Source: Calothrix sp. CSU_2_0 (GTDB lineage Bacteria; Cyanobacteriota; Cyanobacteriia; Cyanobacteriales; Nostocaceae). From it: a stretch of DNA of 51,154 bases. The translations under genes and the position numbers were made by a program. The stretch spans positions 1-51,154 of the forward strand of contig JAAUPE010000041.1 in NCBI GenBank assembly GCA_012034595.1, read 5' to 3'. Shown here piece by piece: positions 18,210 to 26,220 of this stretch. The notes under the pieces were generated by a model. It saw only the letters and a list, made by a program, of their open reading frames with translations. It ran no database searches and was not told where the DNA came from. Within the stretch, counting starts at the first letter, position 1, and each line of letters begins with the position of its first letter.

Positions 18210-18377
18210 ATGAATCGCTCAAAAATAGTAGCTATCCTGACTGGTGCAATTTCGATTCTTTTAGCAGTTGCATATCTAATTATTGTCCAACTTCTAGATT
18301 TTCGTGGTGAAATGAAACCAGCACCTATTAGCCAAATTAATCAGTCGATGCTTGTTGCCTATATCCAATCGCCTTAA
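18210..18377 (+). CDS. Small single-pass membrane protein (55 aa)
   Basis: Short gene. MNRSKIVAILTGAISILLAV begins a basic N-terminus followed by one membrane helix to about residue 29, then LLDFRGEMKPAPI and a short polar tail. The basic-hydrophobic-polar layout and the LLDFRGEM...PAP segment resemble a small conserved cyanobacterial membrane protein I remember without a function. The ATG start lies in AT-rich DNA without a strong ribosome site. It sits 117 bases after the GT2 gene and 360 bases before ndhF3, same strand. It could be a small thylakoid or plasma-membrane subunit; that is inference. Confidence 0.7.
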   Translation: MNRSKIVAILTGAISILLAVAYLIIVQLLDFRGEMKPAPISQINQSMLVAYIQSP

Positions 18378-18737
18378 TCTTTCTTAAAGATAAACGAAGC
18401 AAGATAAACCCGGTTTTTAATTTCGATTGAAGAAATTAGAGAAGGTAAACCGGGTACTTGAAATACATTAACCATAGACTTGAATCTATACATATTATTG
18501 AATAATAGTTAGTGACTTTCGATATAACGATATATAAGAATTTCTTAGAGTAATTATCGCGGATTTTTCTAGATATAGTAATTCCCTTTTAAACCAGATA
18601 AGGGTAGTCTATAACTATCAAGATTAAGTGAATATAAAATTTGCAAAACTTGCGATATTGGGGTGTCAGTGCTAAAGGAGCTATTGATGACAACCCTTAA
18701 TTAATGCTGCAAATATAGCAAATATAGAGGTAAATTG
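18378..18737 (+). promoter_or_regulatory. Upstream region of the ndhF3-ndhD3-cupA operon
   Basis: 360 bases without a gene. Besides the hairpin at 18408-18455 it contains a second stem (CCCTTTT...TAAGGG near 18585-18605) and, close to ndhF3, the arms GGGTGTCA (18661-18668) and TGACAACCC (18688-18696) around an AAAGGAG. In other cyanobacteria this operon is induced by low CO2 through the LysR-type repressor NdhR/CcmR. I could not find a convincing copy of that regulator's site here. Confidence 0.4.
18408..18455. repeat. Nested inverted repeat between small membrane gene and ndhF3
   Basis: ACCCGGTTT (18408-18416) pairs with AAACCGGGT (18447-18455), and inside it AATTTC pairs with GAAATT. Two perfect stems on one axis give a 48-base hairpin. 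There is no T-tract, so it may be an RNA-stabilising end, a weak terminator of the 55-aa gene, or an interspersed repeat. Confidence 0.55.
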
Positions 18738-20630
18738 ATGGTTCAGTACTTGCTTGACACCGTTTGGTTAGTGCCATGCTATGCCTTACTGGGTGGGCTT
18801 TTGGCGCTTCCTTGGTCACCGGGAATTATTCGTCGGACAGGACCAAGACCAGCTGGTTATGTTAACTTGATTATGACATTTTCCTCATTTGTCCATAGCG
18901 CGATCGCACTATCGGCGACTTGGAATCGACCAGCAAAGGAAATATTTATCCCTTGGCTTTCGACTGCTGGTTTAAATCTATCCATCGATATAGAAATATC
19001 TTCAGTTAGCCTGACAGCAATGGTTGTCATTTGTGGTTTGAATTTGCTAGCGCAGATTTATGCCATTGGTTATATGGAGATGGATTGGGGTTGGGGTCGT
19101 TTTTTCTCGCTTCTGGGATTATTTGAAGGGGGATTATGCGCTTTAGCTTTATGCAATAACCTGTTCTTCAGTTATGTAATTCTCGAAGTATTGACCCTGG
19201 GAACCTATTTGTTAGTAGGATTATGGTTTAGTCAACCTTTGGTGGTGACAGGTGCCCGCGATGCATTTTTGACCAAACGGGTGGGAGATTTGTTTCTATT
19301 GATGGGTGTATTGGGTTTATTTCCATTGGCAGGAACTTGGAATTACAGTGACTTAGCTGCATGGGCAACAACTGCTCAAGTTGACCCCACAATCATTACT
19401 TTAGTTTGCTTAGGGTTAATTGCGGGTCCAATGGGTAAATGCGCTCAATTTCCCCTGCATTTGTGGTTGGATGAAGCAATGGAAGGACCAGTTCCCAGTA
19501 CAATATTACGGAACTCGGTGGTGGTTGCTACTGGTGCATGGGTATTAATTAAATTGCAGCCAGTATTTAGTTTATCACCGTTTGCCTCTTCAACAATGAT
19601 TGCCATTGGTGCTGTAACAGCAGTGGGTGCTTCCTTAATTGCGATCGCACAAATCGATATGAAGCGCTGTTTGTCCTATTCGGTCAGTGCGTATATGGGT
19701 TTGGTATTCATTGCAGTGGGAACTCAACAGGACGAAGCTGCATTGTTATTGGTACTCAGTCATGCTTTATCGGCTGCATTGCTGGTGATGGCGACTGGTG
19801 GGGTAATTTGGAATAGTATTACGCAAAATGTGACTCAGTTAGGTGGTTTGTGGTCACGTCGTCCCATTTCTGGATTAGCTTATGTGGTTGGGACTTTAGG
19901 GTTGATTGGTGTCCCTCCTTTGGGTGGTTTCTGGGCAATGTTGGAGCTTGCAGATACACTCTGGGCTACTCAACCCATATTGTTGGGGGTGGTTATTATT
20001 GTTAATGCTTTAACTGCGTTTAGCTTAACCCGTGAATTTGGCTTGATTTGGGGTGGCAAAGCCAAACAGATGAGTGAGCGATCGCCTGAAGTTTCTTGGC
20101 AGATGACGTTGCCAATGATGATTTTATTTGGGTTTGTGTTGCATTTACCTTTGGTGTTGCAAGGTTTCTCGTTGTTACCTAGTTGGGCAACAATCAATAA
20201 AGATGTGGCTTTGCTATTGATTTGGTCGAGTATTTTTGGTTGTAGTCTGAGTGCAGTGATTTATCTCGGCAATGTTATTCCTAAGCCTTTACGTTTGCCT
20301 TTCAAACCTCTACAAAATTTGCTTGCCTATGACTTTTATACACCGAAATTATATAAGGGAAGTTTTGTTTTGGGTGTTGATTTAATTTCCAAATTAACTG
20401 ATGTTCTCGACCGTTTTGTTATTGATGGTATCGTCAACTTGGTTGGTTTAATTTCCTTGGGTGGTGGTGAAGGACTTAAGTACAGTAATTCGGGGCAAAC
20501 TCAATTTTATGCGCTAACAGTATTGTTGGGTGTTAGTGTACTAGGTGCTTTTGTTACTTGGCAGTTCTGGGGAAACCAATTCCTAGATTTAATGTCGGCT
20601 TCTGTTTCTATGTTATCAGTTTCTGAGTAA
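18738..20630 (+). CDS. ndhF3: NDH-1 subunit F3 (CO2-uptake type)
   Basis: 630-residue antiporter-like membrane subunit of NAD(P)H dehydrogenase-1. Together with NdhD3 and CupA it forms the NDH-1MS complex on thylakoids, which converts CO2 to bicarbonate using reduced ferredoxin-driven proton pumping. Marks: about 14-16 hydrophobic helices; FSYVILEVLTLGTYLLVGLW with the conserved glutamate; the lysine-bearing GPMGKCAQFPLHLWLDEAME (residues near 236-255); and IDMKRCLSYSVSAYMGL. The preferred ATG at 18738 has AGAGG eight bases upstream; a TTG one codon earlier is unlikely. Assignment to F3/F4 rather than respiratory F1 rests on the following D3 and Cup genes. Confidence 0.93.
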   Translation: MVQYLLDTVWLVPCYALLGGLLALPWSPGIIRRTGPRPAGYVNLIMTFSSFVHSAIALSATWNRPAKEIFIPWLSTAGLNLSIDIEISSVSLTAMVVICGLNLLAQIYAIGYMEMDWGWGRFFSLLGLFEGGLCALALCNNLFFSYVILEVLTLGTYLLVGLWFSQPLVVTGARDAFLTKRVGDLFLLMGVLGLFPLAGTWNYSDLAAWATTAQVDPTIITLVCLGLIAGPMGKCAQFPLHLWLDEAMEGPVPSTILRNSVVVATGAWVLIKLQPVFSLSPFASSTMIAIGAVTAVGASLIAIAQIDMKRCLSYSVSAYMGLVFIAVGTQQDEAALLLVLSHALSAALLVMATGGVIWNSITQNVTQLGGLWSRRPISGLAYVVGTLGLIGVPPLGGFWAMLELADTLWATQPILLGVVIIVNALTAFSLTREFGLIWGGKAKQMSERSPEVSWQMTLPMMILFGFVLHLPLVLQGFSLLPSWATINKDVALLLIWSSIFGCSLSAVIYLGNVIPKPLRLPFKPLQNLLAYDFYTPKLYKGSFVLGVDLISKLTDVLDRFVIDGIVNLVGLISLGGGEGLKYSNSGQTQFYALTVLLGVSVLGAFVTWQFWGNQFLDLMSASVSMLSVSE

Positions 20631-20724
20631 AGGCAGTAGGAACCGCCATAGACACGGAGTGGCTTCCAAAGGTAGACGCAAAGAACGCCAAGGTAATAAA
20701 AGAAGGATGTTTGATAGCTAATAA

Positions 20725-20760
20725 TCATTAACCATTAACCATTAACCATTAACCAATAAA
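20725..20760. repeat. CCATTAA tandem repeat between ndhF3 and ndhD3
   Basis: Four to five CATTAAC units end just before the ndhD3 start, filling the place where a ribosome-binding site would be expected. Confidence 0.8.
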
Positions 20761-20762
20761 TC

Positions 20763-22238
20763 ATGCTCAGTGTTTTAATTTGGGTTCCAATTATTGGAGC
20801 TATTCTAGTTGCTTTACTTCCGAATAAATTACCTGCTGCAAATGTGAGGTTAGCAGGTTTATTTATTTCCGGTCTGACTTTACTTTGGAATTTGTTTGTT
20901 TTATTAAAATTTGATGTCACCAATCCAGGAATGCAGCTACAAGAAAACATTCCTTGGAATGAAACTTTGGGTTTGAATTATCAGTTGGGTATCGATGGAT
21001 TATCCATTCTGATGCTAGTTTTAAATAGTCTTTTAACTTGGATTGCTATTTATAGTAGCAGCAAAGATACAGCCCGTCCTCGGCTTTTCTATTCGCTAGT
21101 TTTACTAGTTAGTGGTGGAGTCGCAGGGGCATTTATGGCGGAAAATTTACTGCTCTTCTTCCTATTCTATGAATTAGAATTAATACCCTTTTATCTATTA
21201 ATTTCTATCTGGGGTGGTGAAAAGAGAGCTTACGCAGGAATTAAATTCTTAATTTATACTGCTGTCTCCGGCGCTTTAATTCTAGCTACATTCTTGGGGA
21301 TAGTTTGGTTGACAGGTTCCAAATCCTTCGCCATGAGCGACATTTCCACCCAATCTCTATCGGCAGCATCACAACTAATTCTCCTCGTCGGGATTGTCGT
21401 CGGCTTCGGGATTAAAATTCCCCTGGTTCCATTTCATACATGGTTGCCCGATGCCTACGTTGAAGCATCCGCACCAATTGCGATTCTATTGGGTGGAGTT
21501 TTGGCAAAGTTGGGAACCTACGGTTTATTAAGGTTTGGGATGTCAATGTTCCCCGATGCTTGGAGCGCGATCGCACCGACTTTGGCAATTTGGGGTGCAG
21601 GTAGCGCAATCTATGGAACCCTAACTGCGATCGCACAAAAAGATATCAAACGGATGGTTGCTTATAGTTCCATCGGACACATGGGTTATATCCTCCTGGC
21701 TGGGGCAGCAAGCACACCACTGGCTCTTGTAGGTGCGATCGCACAAATGTTTAGTCATGGCATCATCTTAGCGATTTTGTTCCACTTGGTTGGGGTTGTG
21801 GAAGCGAAGGTGGGTACTCGCGAACTCGACAAACTCAATGGTTTAATGAGTCCGATTCGGGGATTACCCCTTGTTAGTGCCTTGTTGGTGTTGGGAGGAA
21901 TGGCAAGTGCGGGGATTCCGGGGATGACAGGATTCATTGCTGAATTTATCGTTTTTCAAGGCAGTTTTTCCATATTTCCAATTCCTACATTAATGTGTGT
22001 GATTGCTACAGGTTTGACTGCGGTGTATTTCGTGATTCTGCTCAACCGTACCTGCTTCGGCAAATTAGATAACAATTTAGCATATTACCCCCGCGTTTAT
22101 TGGTCGGAAAAAATGCCAGCTTTTATCTTAGCTGCATTAATTATCTTCTTGGGTATCCAACCAAATTTGTTAGTACGTTGGAGTGAACCAACTACAACCG
22201 CAATGGTTGCCCATATTCCCCAAATAGCGCTGAAATAA
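20763..22238 (+). CDS. ndhD3: NDH-1 subunit D3 (CO2-uptake type)
   Basis: 491-residue proton-pumping membrane subunit of NDH-1, NdhD family. Conserved parts include LLLFFLFYELELIPFYLLIS with the key glutamate, GFGIKIPLVPFHTWLPDAYV with the functional lysine and histidine, EASAPIAILLGGVLAKLGTY, and QKDIKRMVAYSSIGHMGYIL. About 13-14 membrane helices. It lies between ndhF3 and cupA on the same strand, the standard order of the low-CO2-inducible operon. The 132-base gap before it contains a repeat tract and no clear ribosome site. Which of D3 or D4 it is depends on the Cup protein type. Confidence 0.94.
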   Translation: MLSVLIWVPIIGAILVALLPNKLPAANVRLAGLFISGLTLLWNLFVLLKFDVTNPGMQLQENIPWNETLGLNYQLGIDGLSILMLVLNSLLTWIAIYSSSKDTARPRLFYSLVLLVSGGVAGAFMAENLLLFFLFYELELIPFYLLISIWGGEKRAYAGIKFLIYTAVSGALILATFLGIVWLTGSKSFAMSDISTQSLSAASQLILLVGIVVGFGIKIPLVPFHTWLPDAYVEASAPIAILLGGVLAKLGTYGLLRFGMSMFPDAWSAIAPTLAIWGAGSAIYGTLTAIAQKDIKRMVAYSSIGHMGYILLAGAASTPLALVGAIAQMFSHGIILAILFHLVGVVEAKVGTRELDKLNGLMSPIRGLPLVSALLVLGGMASAGIPGMTGFIAEFIVFQGSFSIFPIPTLMCVIATGLTAVYFVILLNRTCFGKLDNNLAYYPRVYWSEKMPAFILAALIIFLGIQPNLLVRWSEPTTTAMVAHIPQIALK

Positions 22239-22260
22239 TTACACAAATTCACAGTCAACA

Positions 22261-22305
22261 CTCTGCGAAACTCTGCGTTAACCCCTGCGTTCCTCTGCGT
22301 TTAAA
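22261..22305. repeat. CTCTGCG dispersed repeat, copy 2
   Basis: CTCTGCGAAACTCTGCGTTA, then CCTGCGTTCCTCTGCGTTTA. It matches 14116-14163 in layout and lies in the ndhD3-cupA gap. Confidence 0.6.
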
Positions 22306-22339
22306 TCGTTGATCCAAATACCCAAACCGAGAAATCTCA

Positions 22340-23661
22340 ATGGTACTAACACCCGATAAACCAACAACTAAATTACCACCATCAACACACGAATTTGCTG
22401 ATATCATTCATCGTCTCGAAGCTGGTGGTTCAATGCTACCGGATACACCAGAAAACTTAATGCAAATTATTGGTATTTATAAAGCTTACGCCGTACCAAT
22501 GGATTTTTATTGGCGTGATTTACTTTATATTGCCGAACAAGTATTTTTAGACCCATTTCCCTTTTTTAAATACTTTATTTCCGATGAATATTTACAGCGT
22601 GAAAACCATTATGCTGGAGATAATGCCGACTTAAGAATTTGGCGAGGAGTGGGAACAGCACATCCCGAACTTTTGGCATTTATGGAGAAAGGTGAAACCA
22701 CCAAAATGCCAAAACTACTCCATCACCTGTTACACGATCGCGTCAACATGGAGTTTGCTGAAGCTTGTATGCGGGCAATGCTTTGGCATCGCCAAATGTA
22801 CGCACCAGTAAACCAATTTGATGCTTATCTAGACTCCGATGAATATCGAGCCAATGCAGACAGAGCAATCAAAGCCTATTTCAGGGCAATCCGGCGATGT
22901 TAGCACTGTACAAACTATTCCCCGATATGTTCCTCGAACAGTGCCGCCAAATGTCATACTACTCAAATCTGGGCTTATTTTGGGAAGTAATGGCTCCCGT
23001 CTTCTTTGAAATGTCTGATATTTACGACGAAGGTGGTTTCAAAGGTGTACCCGACGCAATGAACTTCTTAGTCAATGGCATTTTTGCGATCGCAGGTCGT
23101 CCAATCTACCACCACGTTTATATTAAGGGGGAATGCTACGAAATCATTCCCAAATCTAAAGGTTTTACTTGGTTGTACGAAGCAGCACTACCCTACGTCG
23201 AAGCTGTTTTCTATCGTACTGCCCCATTCCGAGGTACAAAATCATACAATGCCCAAGCCGGACAAGTACCCGAAGAGCAAAAGGACTTTCACTACGGAAT
23301 CCTCTATGCAGATGTATTCCCCGTGGGAACTGCGGGGATTCCACCCACATTATTAATGCAGGATATGTTGCACTTTTTACCCCAATATTTGGTTGATTAT
23401 TACCAGAAACATTGTCGTGGTGAAGAGGATATGTTGATTCAATTAGGAGTGACTTTCCAACGTTCAATGTATAATGTAACTTCCGCAGTCATTCAGGCAT
23501 TACGAACCGCACTATTATATCCGCTAGATGACCCCAATCCCAGACATTTGCAAGCGAATCGGGAGTTTTTTGAAGCACAAATAAATCGTTTTTGCCGTCC
23601 TGAGTATGATATGCGTGATGCTGCAAAACTGCGCCAAATTCAAAGCCAGGATTATCGTTGA
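22340..23661 (+). CDS. cupA: CO2 hydration protein of NDH-1MS, CupA/ChpY type (one-base frameshift)
   Basis: Peripheral Cup protein of the NDH-1MS CO2-uptake complex, proposed to act as a carbonic-anhydrase-like unit beside NdhF3/NdhD3. The frame from 22340 reads DIIHRLEAGGSMLPDTPENL and stops near 22903. The adjoining frame continues MLALYKLFPDMFLEQCRQMS to YDMRDAAKLRQIQSQDYR. Restoring one C at about 22882 gives AYFQGNPAMLALYKLF and a product of about 440 residues. That length suits CupA; CupB is nearer 390 residues by memory, so the A/B choice is tentative. The 3' end overlaps the convergent GNAT gene by 10 bases. No cupS-like gene follows. Confidence 0.9.
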
Positions 23662-24101
23662 TATTGCATAATTTTCAGAGAAATAATCGGGAAAATACTG
23701 GTTAAAAATTGGGTAAAACCAAACTTCCGTTTTAAGGGTTGTGGCAAGTTTTGTAATGAAACTTCTACAAACCCGAAACGGCGATAAAAGCTTGTTAACC
23801 AACTCGCACATTCTAAATACAACGGTTTGGTCGCTTGCTGAATTAGATGCTGAGTTAAATAGCCTCCCAAACCTTGTTTGTGCCATTTTGCAGTCACAAC
23901 CAAACTACCAAGCTCCTGTACTTCCCCATGCGATCGCAATTGTCCACAAGCAATAATTTCTCCTTCAGTTTCAATTACCCAAAAATTTGACCATCGTAAT
24001 TGTGTTGGTTCAAGTTTGGCAGAAAAAACCAATTTCCGAATCTTCCACATATCTTCAACATTCGCTCGACGCAGGTGATGATTTACTGGTAAATTTTGCA
24101 T
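23652..24101 (-). CDS. GNAT-family acetyltransferase
   Basis: About 149 residues from the ATG at 24101; a TTG at 24113 is an alternative. GNAT fold: LRRANVEDMWKIRKLVFSAK forms beta1-alpha1, IIACGQLRSHGEVQELGSLV is beta-strand 4, and WHKQGLGGYLTQHLI is the acetyl-CoA pyrophosphate-binding loop of R/Q-x-x-G-x-G/A type. YLECASWLTSFYRRFGFVEV completes the fold. The acceptor is unknown. Its 3' end overlaps cupA tail-to-tail, so the two transcripts may be antisense over their ends. It may be an unrelated gene occupying the place where cupS lies in other genomes. Confidence 0.85.
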   Translation of the reverse strand: MQNLPVNHHLRRANVEDMWKIRKLVFSAKLEPTQLRWSNFWVIETEGEIIACGQLRSHGEVQELGSLVVTAKWHKQGLGGYLTQHLIQQATKPLYLECASWLTSFYRRFGFVEVSLQNLPQPLKRKFGFTQFLTSIFPIISLKIMQYQR

Positions 24102-24196
24102 GTTCCTTACCAAATTCGATTTTCCTGATCGAGGCTGACATAAAAATTTCTTCTTTGTATAATGAATTGCAAATGGAATAGAGTTTGGGTAAAAAA

Positions 24197-24610
24197 ATGA
24201 GAGCTATAAATTTCGCTATTTTCGGAATTGCGATGGCGATAGCCACTCCTTTGTGGAGTATCGCATTTATCGGCTTAGTAACACCCGTTCAAGCACAATC
24301 CTCAAGAACACCAAACTCAAGAGAGGCTGCATCTTCTCTGTCTGGGAGTTCGTTGACAGGAATTGACACGAGAACATCTGAAGATGATTTTAATAAATTT
24401 TTTGGATTTACTAATTCTGAAAGCACAACACCAGCTAGTGGTGCAACTTTAATTCGGTACAATGAAACCCTAACACGTACCGATAGTCCGGTTTACTTAC
24501 AACCCGCACAACAGTCTGTTAATGGTAATGAAGGGGTACAGGTACAACTCGATTTACGCGATATCGATAGGCAGCAAGAAAAACCTAGCGAGAAACCTGC
24601 AACTAATTGA
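24197..24610 (+). CDS. Secreted or periplasmic hypothetical protein
   Basis: 137 residues from the ATG at 24197; the frame extends to a TTG upstream. A signal peptide is evident: MRAINFAIFGIAMAIATPLW then SIAFIGLVTPVQAQSS, cleavable after VQA. The mature part is Ser/Thr/Asn rich, polar and probably disordered, with EDDFNKFFGF and YNETLTRTDSPVYLQPA as its most distinctive segments. No family recognised. The hydrophobic core of the signal peptide (AMAIATPLWSIAF) is encoded by an interspersed hairpin repeat, and the stop codon abuts the end of an IS element, so both ends of this gene have been reshaped. Confidence 0.6.
   Translation: MRAINFAIFGIAMAIATPLWSIAFIGLVTPVQAQSSRTPNSREAASSLSGSSLTGIDTRTSEDDFNKFFGFTNSESTTPASGATLIRYNETLTRTDSPVYLQPAQQSVNGNEGVQVQLDLRDIDRQQEKPSEKPATN
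24230..24264. repeat. Hairpin repeat inside a signal-peptide coding region
   Basis: GCGATAGCC-ACTCC-TTTGT-GGAGT-ATCGC, the same core as the repeats at 9072 and 10526. It is in frame and open, and encodes AMAIATPLWSIAF. Confidence 0.7.
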
Positions 24611-24611
24611 C

Positions 24612-24636
24612 ACTCTCAGCCCTAAAGGGACTGAGA
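24612..24636. repeat. Right-end hairpin of the IS element
   Basis: TCTCAG-CCC-TAAA-GGG-A-CTGAGA, lying over the tnpB stop codon (24622-24624). In this family the 3' end of tnpB and the right end encode the guide (omega) RNA, so this hairpin is probably part of that RNA. Inference from family. Confidence 0.6.
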
Positions 24637-25962
24637 TTCTGCTGACAGAACATTCTCAAGAAGCGGTTTCTTAGGCGAAACGTTCCAAAGTTTAATTCTC
24701 GCTGCGCTCGTCAAGGTGCGCCTACCCAGTAAGCTTAGGTCTACGCCTAAATTGCTGGCTACTTTTCGCAATATATTTGCGCTGCCGTTTAAATCGGCAT
24801 TTACAATCAATCCGGTTTTAGTCCGATACAATCCACGATTAACCCGCTTTCCTGACGCTTTCCACCCTTCAGGTTTAGAACCATATACGGGTAGGGAGTC
24901 TCCATCTAAATAGCTTGCTTTTGACGTGTAAGATTCTTCGGTTTCTTGAAATCTAATACCGTGTAAGTCGCATAACTGACTCAATCGGTCTTTTAGCTTG
25001 CCTAATGGCATTTGAACAAACTTTTGGTTATTAACTCGCCCCATGTTGGCATTGTTTTTGAACGATTCGCTCCACCCAATAACCAATGTTCCGATACCAT
25101 ATTTTAGGCAGTGGTCAACAATTAACTTGGCTGCTTTATTTATTCCATCTCGCATCTGATGGTTACGCTTACGGGTTACTCTGTCTAACCAAATATCCCA
25201 GTATGCTTGCTCTTTCCCTTCCTTGCGTGTTGAGACTTTCTTATTCCACAATTGATTAAATGCCTTCATATCACGAGCATCAATCAACAAAGAGTTGCCC
25301 AAAGTATCGACACATGCAACCAGATTATCAGCAGTACCAAGGTCAATCGACAACGCTTGGTTAATATCTAAATCATGCTGCTGTTTCTCAACCTCATAAG
25401 ACATTTCAAGGTAAAAAGCCCCATTTTTAGGAAGAATGGTAAACTCTTTAACCTTTGACATATCCAGGTTTGTTGGAACAGAAAGAAAAAACTCAGACAC
25501 TCCAAACCATCGTTTAATAGTCAAACCTAACGAAAATCTAAGCCGACTATCTACTAAAGTTGGTTTTTGTCCACCAGAATTTGGGTAGGCAACTTTGAAT
25601 AGTTTGGAACCTGTTAAGTAATTAGGAGCTTTAGGTTTAAAGTGCAATTGACCTTTAAAAAACAAGTCGCGCAAACCTTTAAAAGATTTAAAAGCCTCAG
25701 TTACCGACATTAAACACTGCTGTGCGGGGATAGATGGTAAAGATTGAGCAACCATTGATTTACTAACGGATTCTTCGTAAATCAAATCAAATTTCCCAGT
25801 CAATAGCTTGTTAGTTTTGAAGAAGTATTGACGAGCAAAGTAAACCGCATTATTGTACAGTTTACCCGACTGCTGACAGAGATACTCTAATATTACTTTC
25901 GTTCCTTCGTCAGGATATAGTAATACTTGCTGCACCCCCATTGACTTTTTAGGTTTTGACAT
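24622..25962 (-). CDS. tnpB: TnpB RNA-guided nuclease (IS200/IS605 accessory protein)
   Basis: 446 residues from the ATG at 25962; an upstream TTG at 25977 is an alternative. TnpB is the ancestor of Cas12 and cuts DNA using an omega RNA from the element's right end. RuvC catalytic residues are visible: D207 in LSIDLGTADNLVACV, E343 in QETEESYTSKAS, and D390 in LIVNADLNGSANILRK. The usual zinc-ribbon cysteines after the TS are absent (TSKASYLDGDSLP), as in one known cyanobacterial TnpB branch. The frame is intact, so it may be active. Its promoter region is shared with the divergent RHH-like gene and contains a strong palindrome. Confidence 0.93.
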   Translation of the reverse strand: MSKPKKSMGVQQVLLYPDEGTKVILEYLCQQSGKLYNNAVYFARQYFFKTNKLLTGKFDLIYEESVSKSMVAQSLPSIPAQQCLMSVTEAFKSFKGLRDLFFKGQLHFKPKAPNYLTGSKLFKVAYPNSGGQKPTLVDSRLRFSLGLTIKRWFGVSEFFLSVPTNLDMSKVKEFTILPKNGAFYLEMSYEVEKQQHDLDINQALSIDLGTADNLVACVDTLGNSLLIDARDMKAFNQLWNKKVSTRKEGKEQAYWDIWLDRVTRKRNHQMRDGINKAAKLIVDHCLKYGIGTLVIGWSESFKNNANMGRVNNQKFVQMPLGKLKDRLSQLCDLHGIRFQETEESYTSKASYLDGDSLPVYGSKPEGWKASGKRVNRGLYRTKTGLIVNADLNGSANILRKVASNLGVDLSLLGRRTLTSAARIKLWNVSPKKPLLENVLSAESQSL

Positions 25963-25979
25963 TGTTTCGACCTGCAATG

Positions 25980-26004
25980 TTGTGATACTATAATCATATC
26001 ACAA
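25980..26004. promoter_or_regulatory. Palindromic operator candidate between tnpB and RHH gene
   Basis: TTGTGATA-N9-TATCACAA, a perfect 8-bp inverted repeat, 17 bases from the tnpB ATG and 18 bases from the RHH ATG. The spacer ACTATAATC... holds a TATAAT-like element, so a protein bound here would cover the divergent promoters. Confidence 0.6.
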
Positions 26005-26022
26005 TAATATCAATTTAAACGT

Positions 26023-26157
26023 ATGTCTAGAAAAAAAGGTACTGTTATTTATTTATCAGAGGAAGACAAAGCAAGGCTAGAAGAAGTTGCCAAAAATTGG
26101 GGGGTATCTCAGTCTTCGGCAATGCAAAGATTGATTAGAGAATACAAACTAGGGTAG
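26023..26157 (+). CDS. Ribbon-helix-helix-like DNA-binding protein (44 aa)
   Basis: Very short gene. MSRKKGTVIYLSEEDKARLE then EVAKNWGVSQSSAMQRLIRE, ending YKLG. The order fits a ribbon-helix-helix (Arc/CopG) protein: a basic beta strand (KGTVIYL), helix A (SEEDKARLEEVAKNWG) and helix B (SQSSAMQRLIREYK). It is divergent from tnpB and separated from it by a palindrome, which suggests a repressor of tnpB and itself. Similar small genes next to tnpB are, as I recall, present in other cyanobacteria but seldom annotated. Start ATG; followed by a hairpin with a T-run. Confidence 0.75.
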   Translation: MSRKKGTVIYLSEEDKARLEEVAKNWGVSQSSAMQRLIREYKLG

Positions 26158-26196
26158 AAAGACCACGGTGACTAAAGTCACCCGTGTCGCTTGTAT

Positions 26197-26220
26197 CTCA
26201 GGGTTAAAACCCTGAGTTTT
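26197..26220 (+). terminator. Intrinsic terminator after the RHH gene
   Basis: CTCAGGGTT-AA-AACCCTGAG followed by TTTT: a perfect 9-bp stem 40 bases after the RHH stop. A second stem (CACGGTGACT/AGTCACCCGTG, 26164-26186) precedes it and may belong to the IS end. Confidence 0.65.

Noticed and set aside
18378-18737. NdhR/CcmR binding site (ATTGAT-N10-like) before ndhF3
   Set aside because: Only one half resembles the remembered motif (CTATTGATG near 18681); the second half does not match, so no site is claimed.
23075-23467. Several frames overlapping cupA
   Set aside because: Alternative-frame shadows of a strongly conserved gene.
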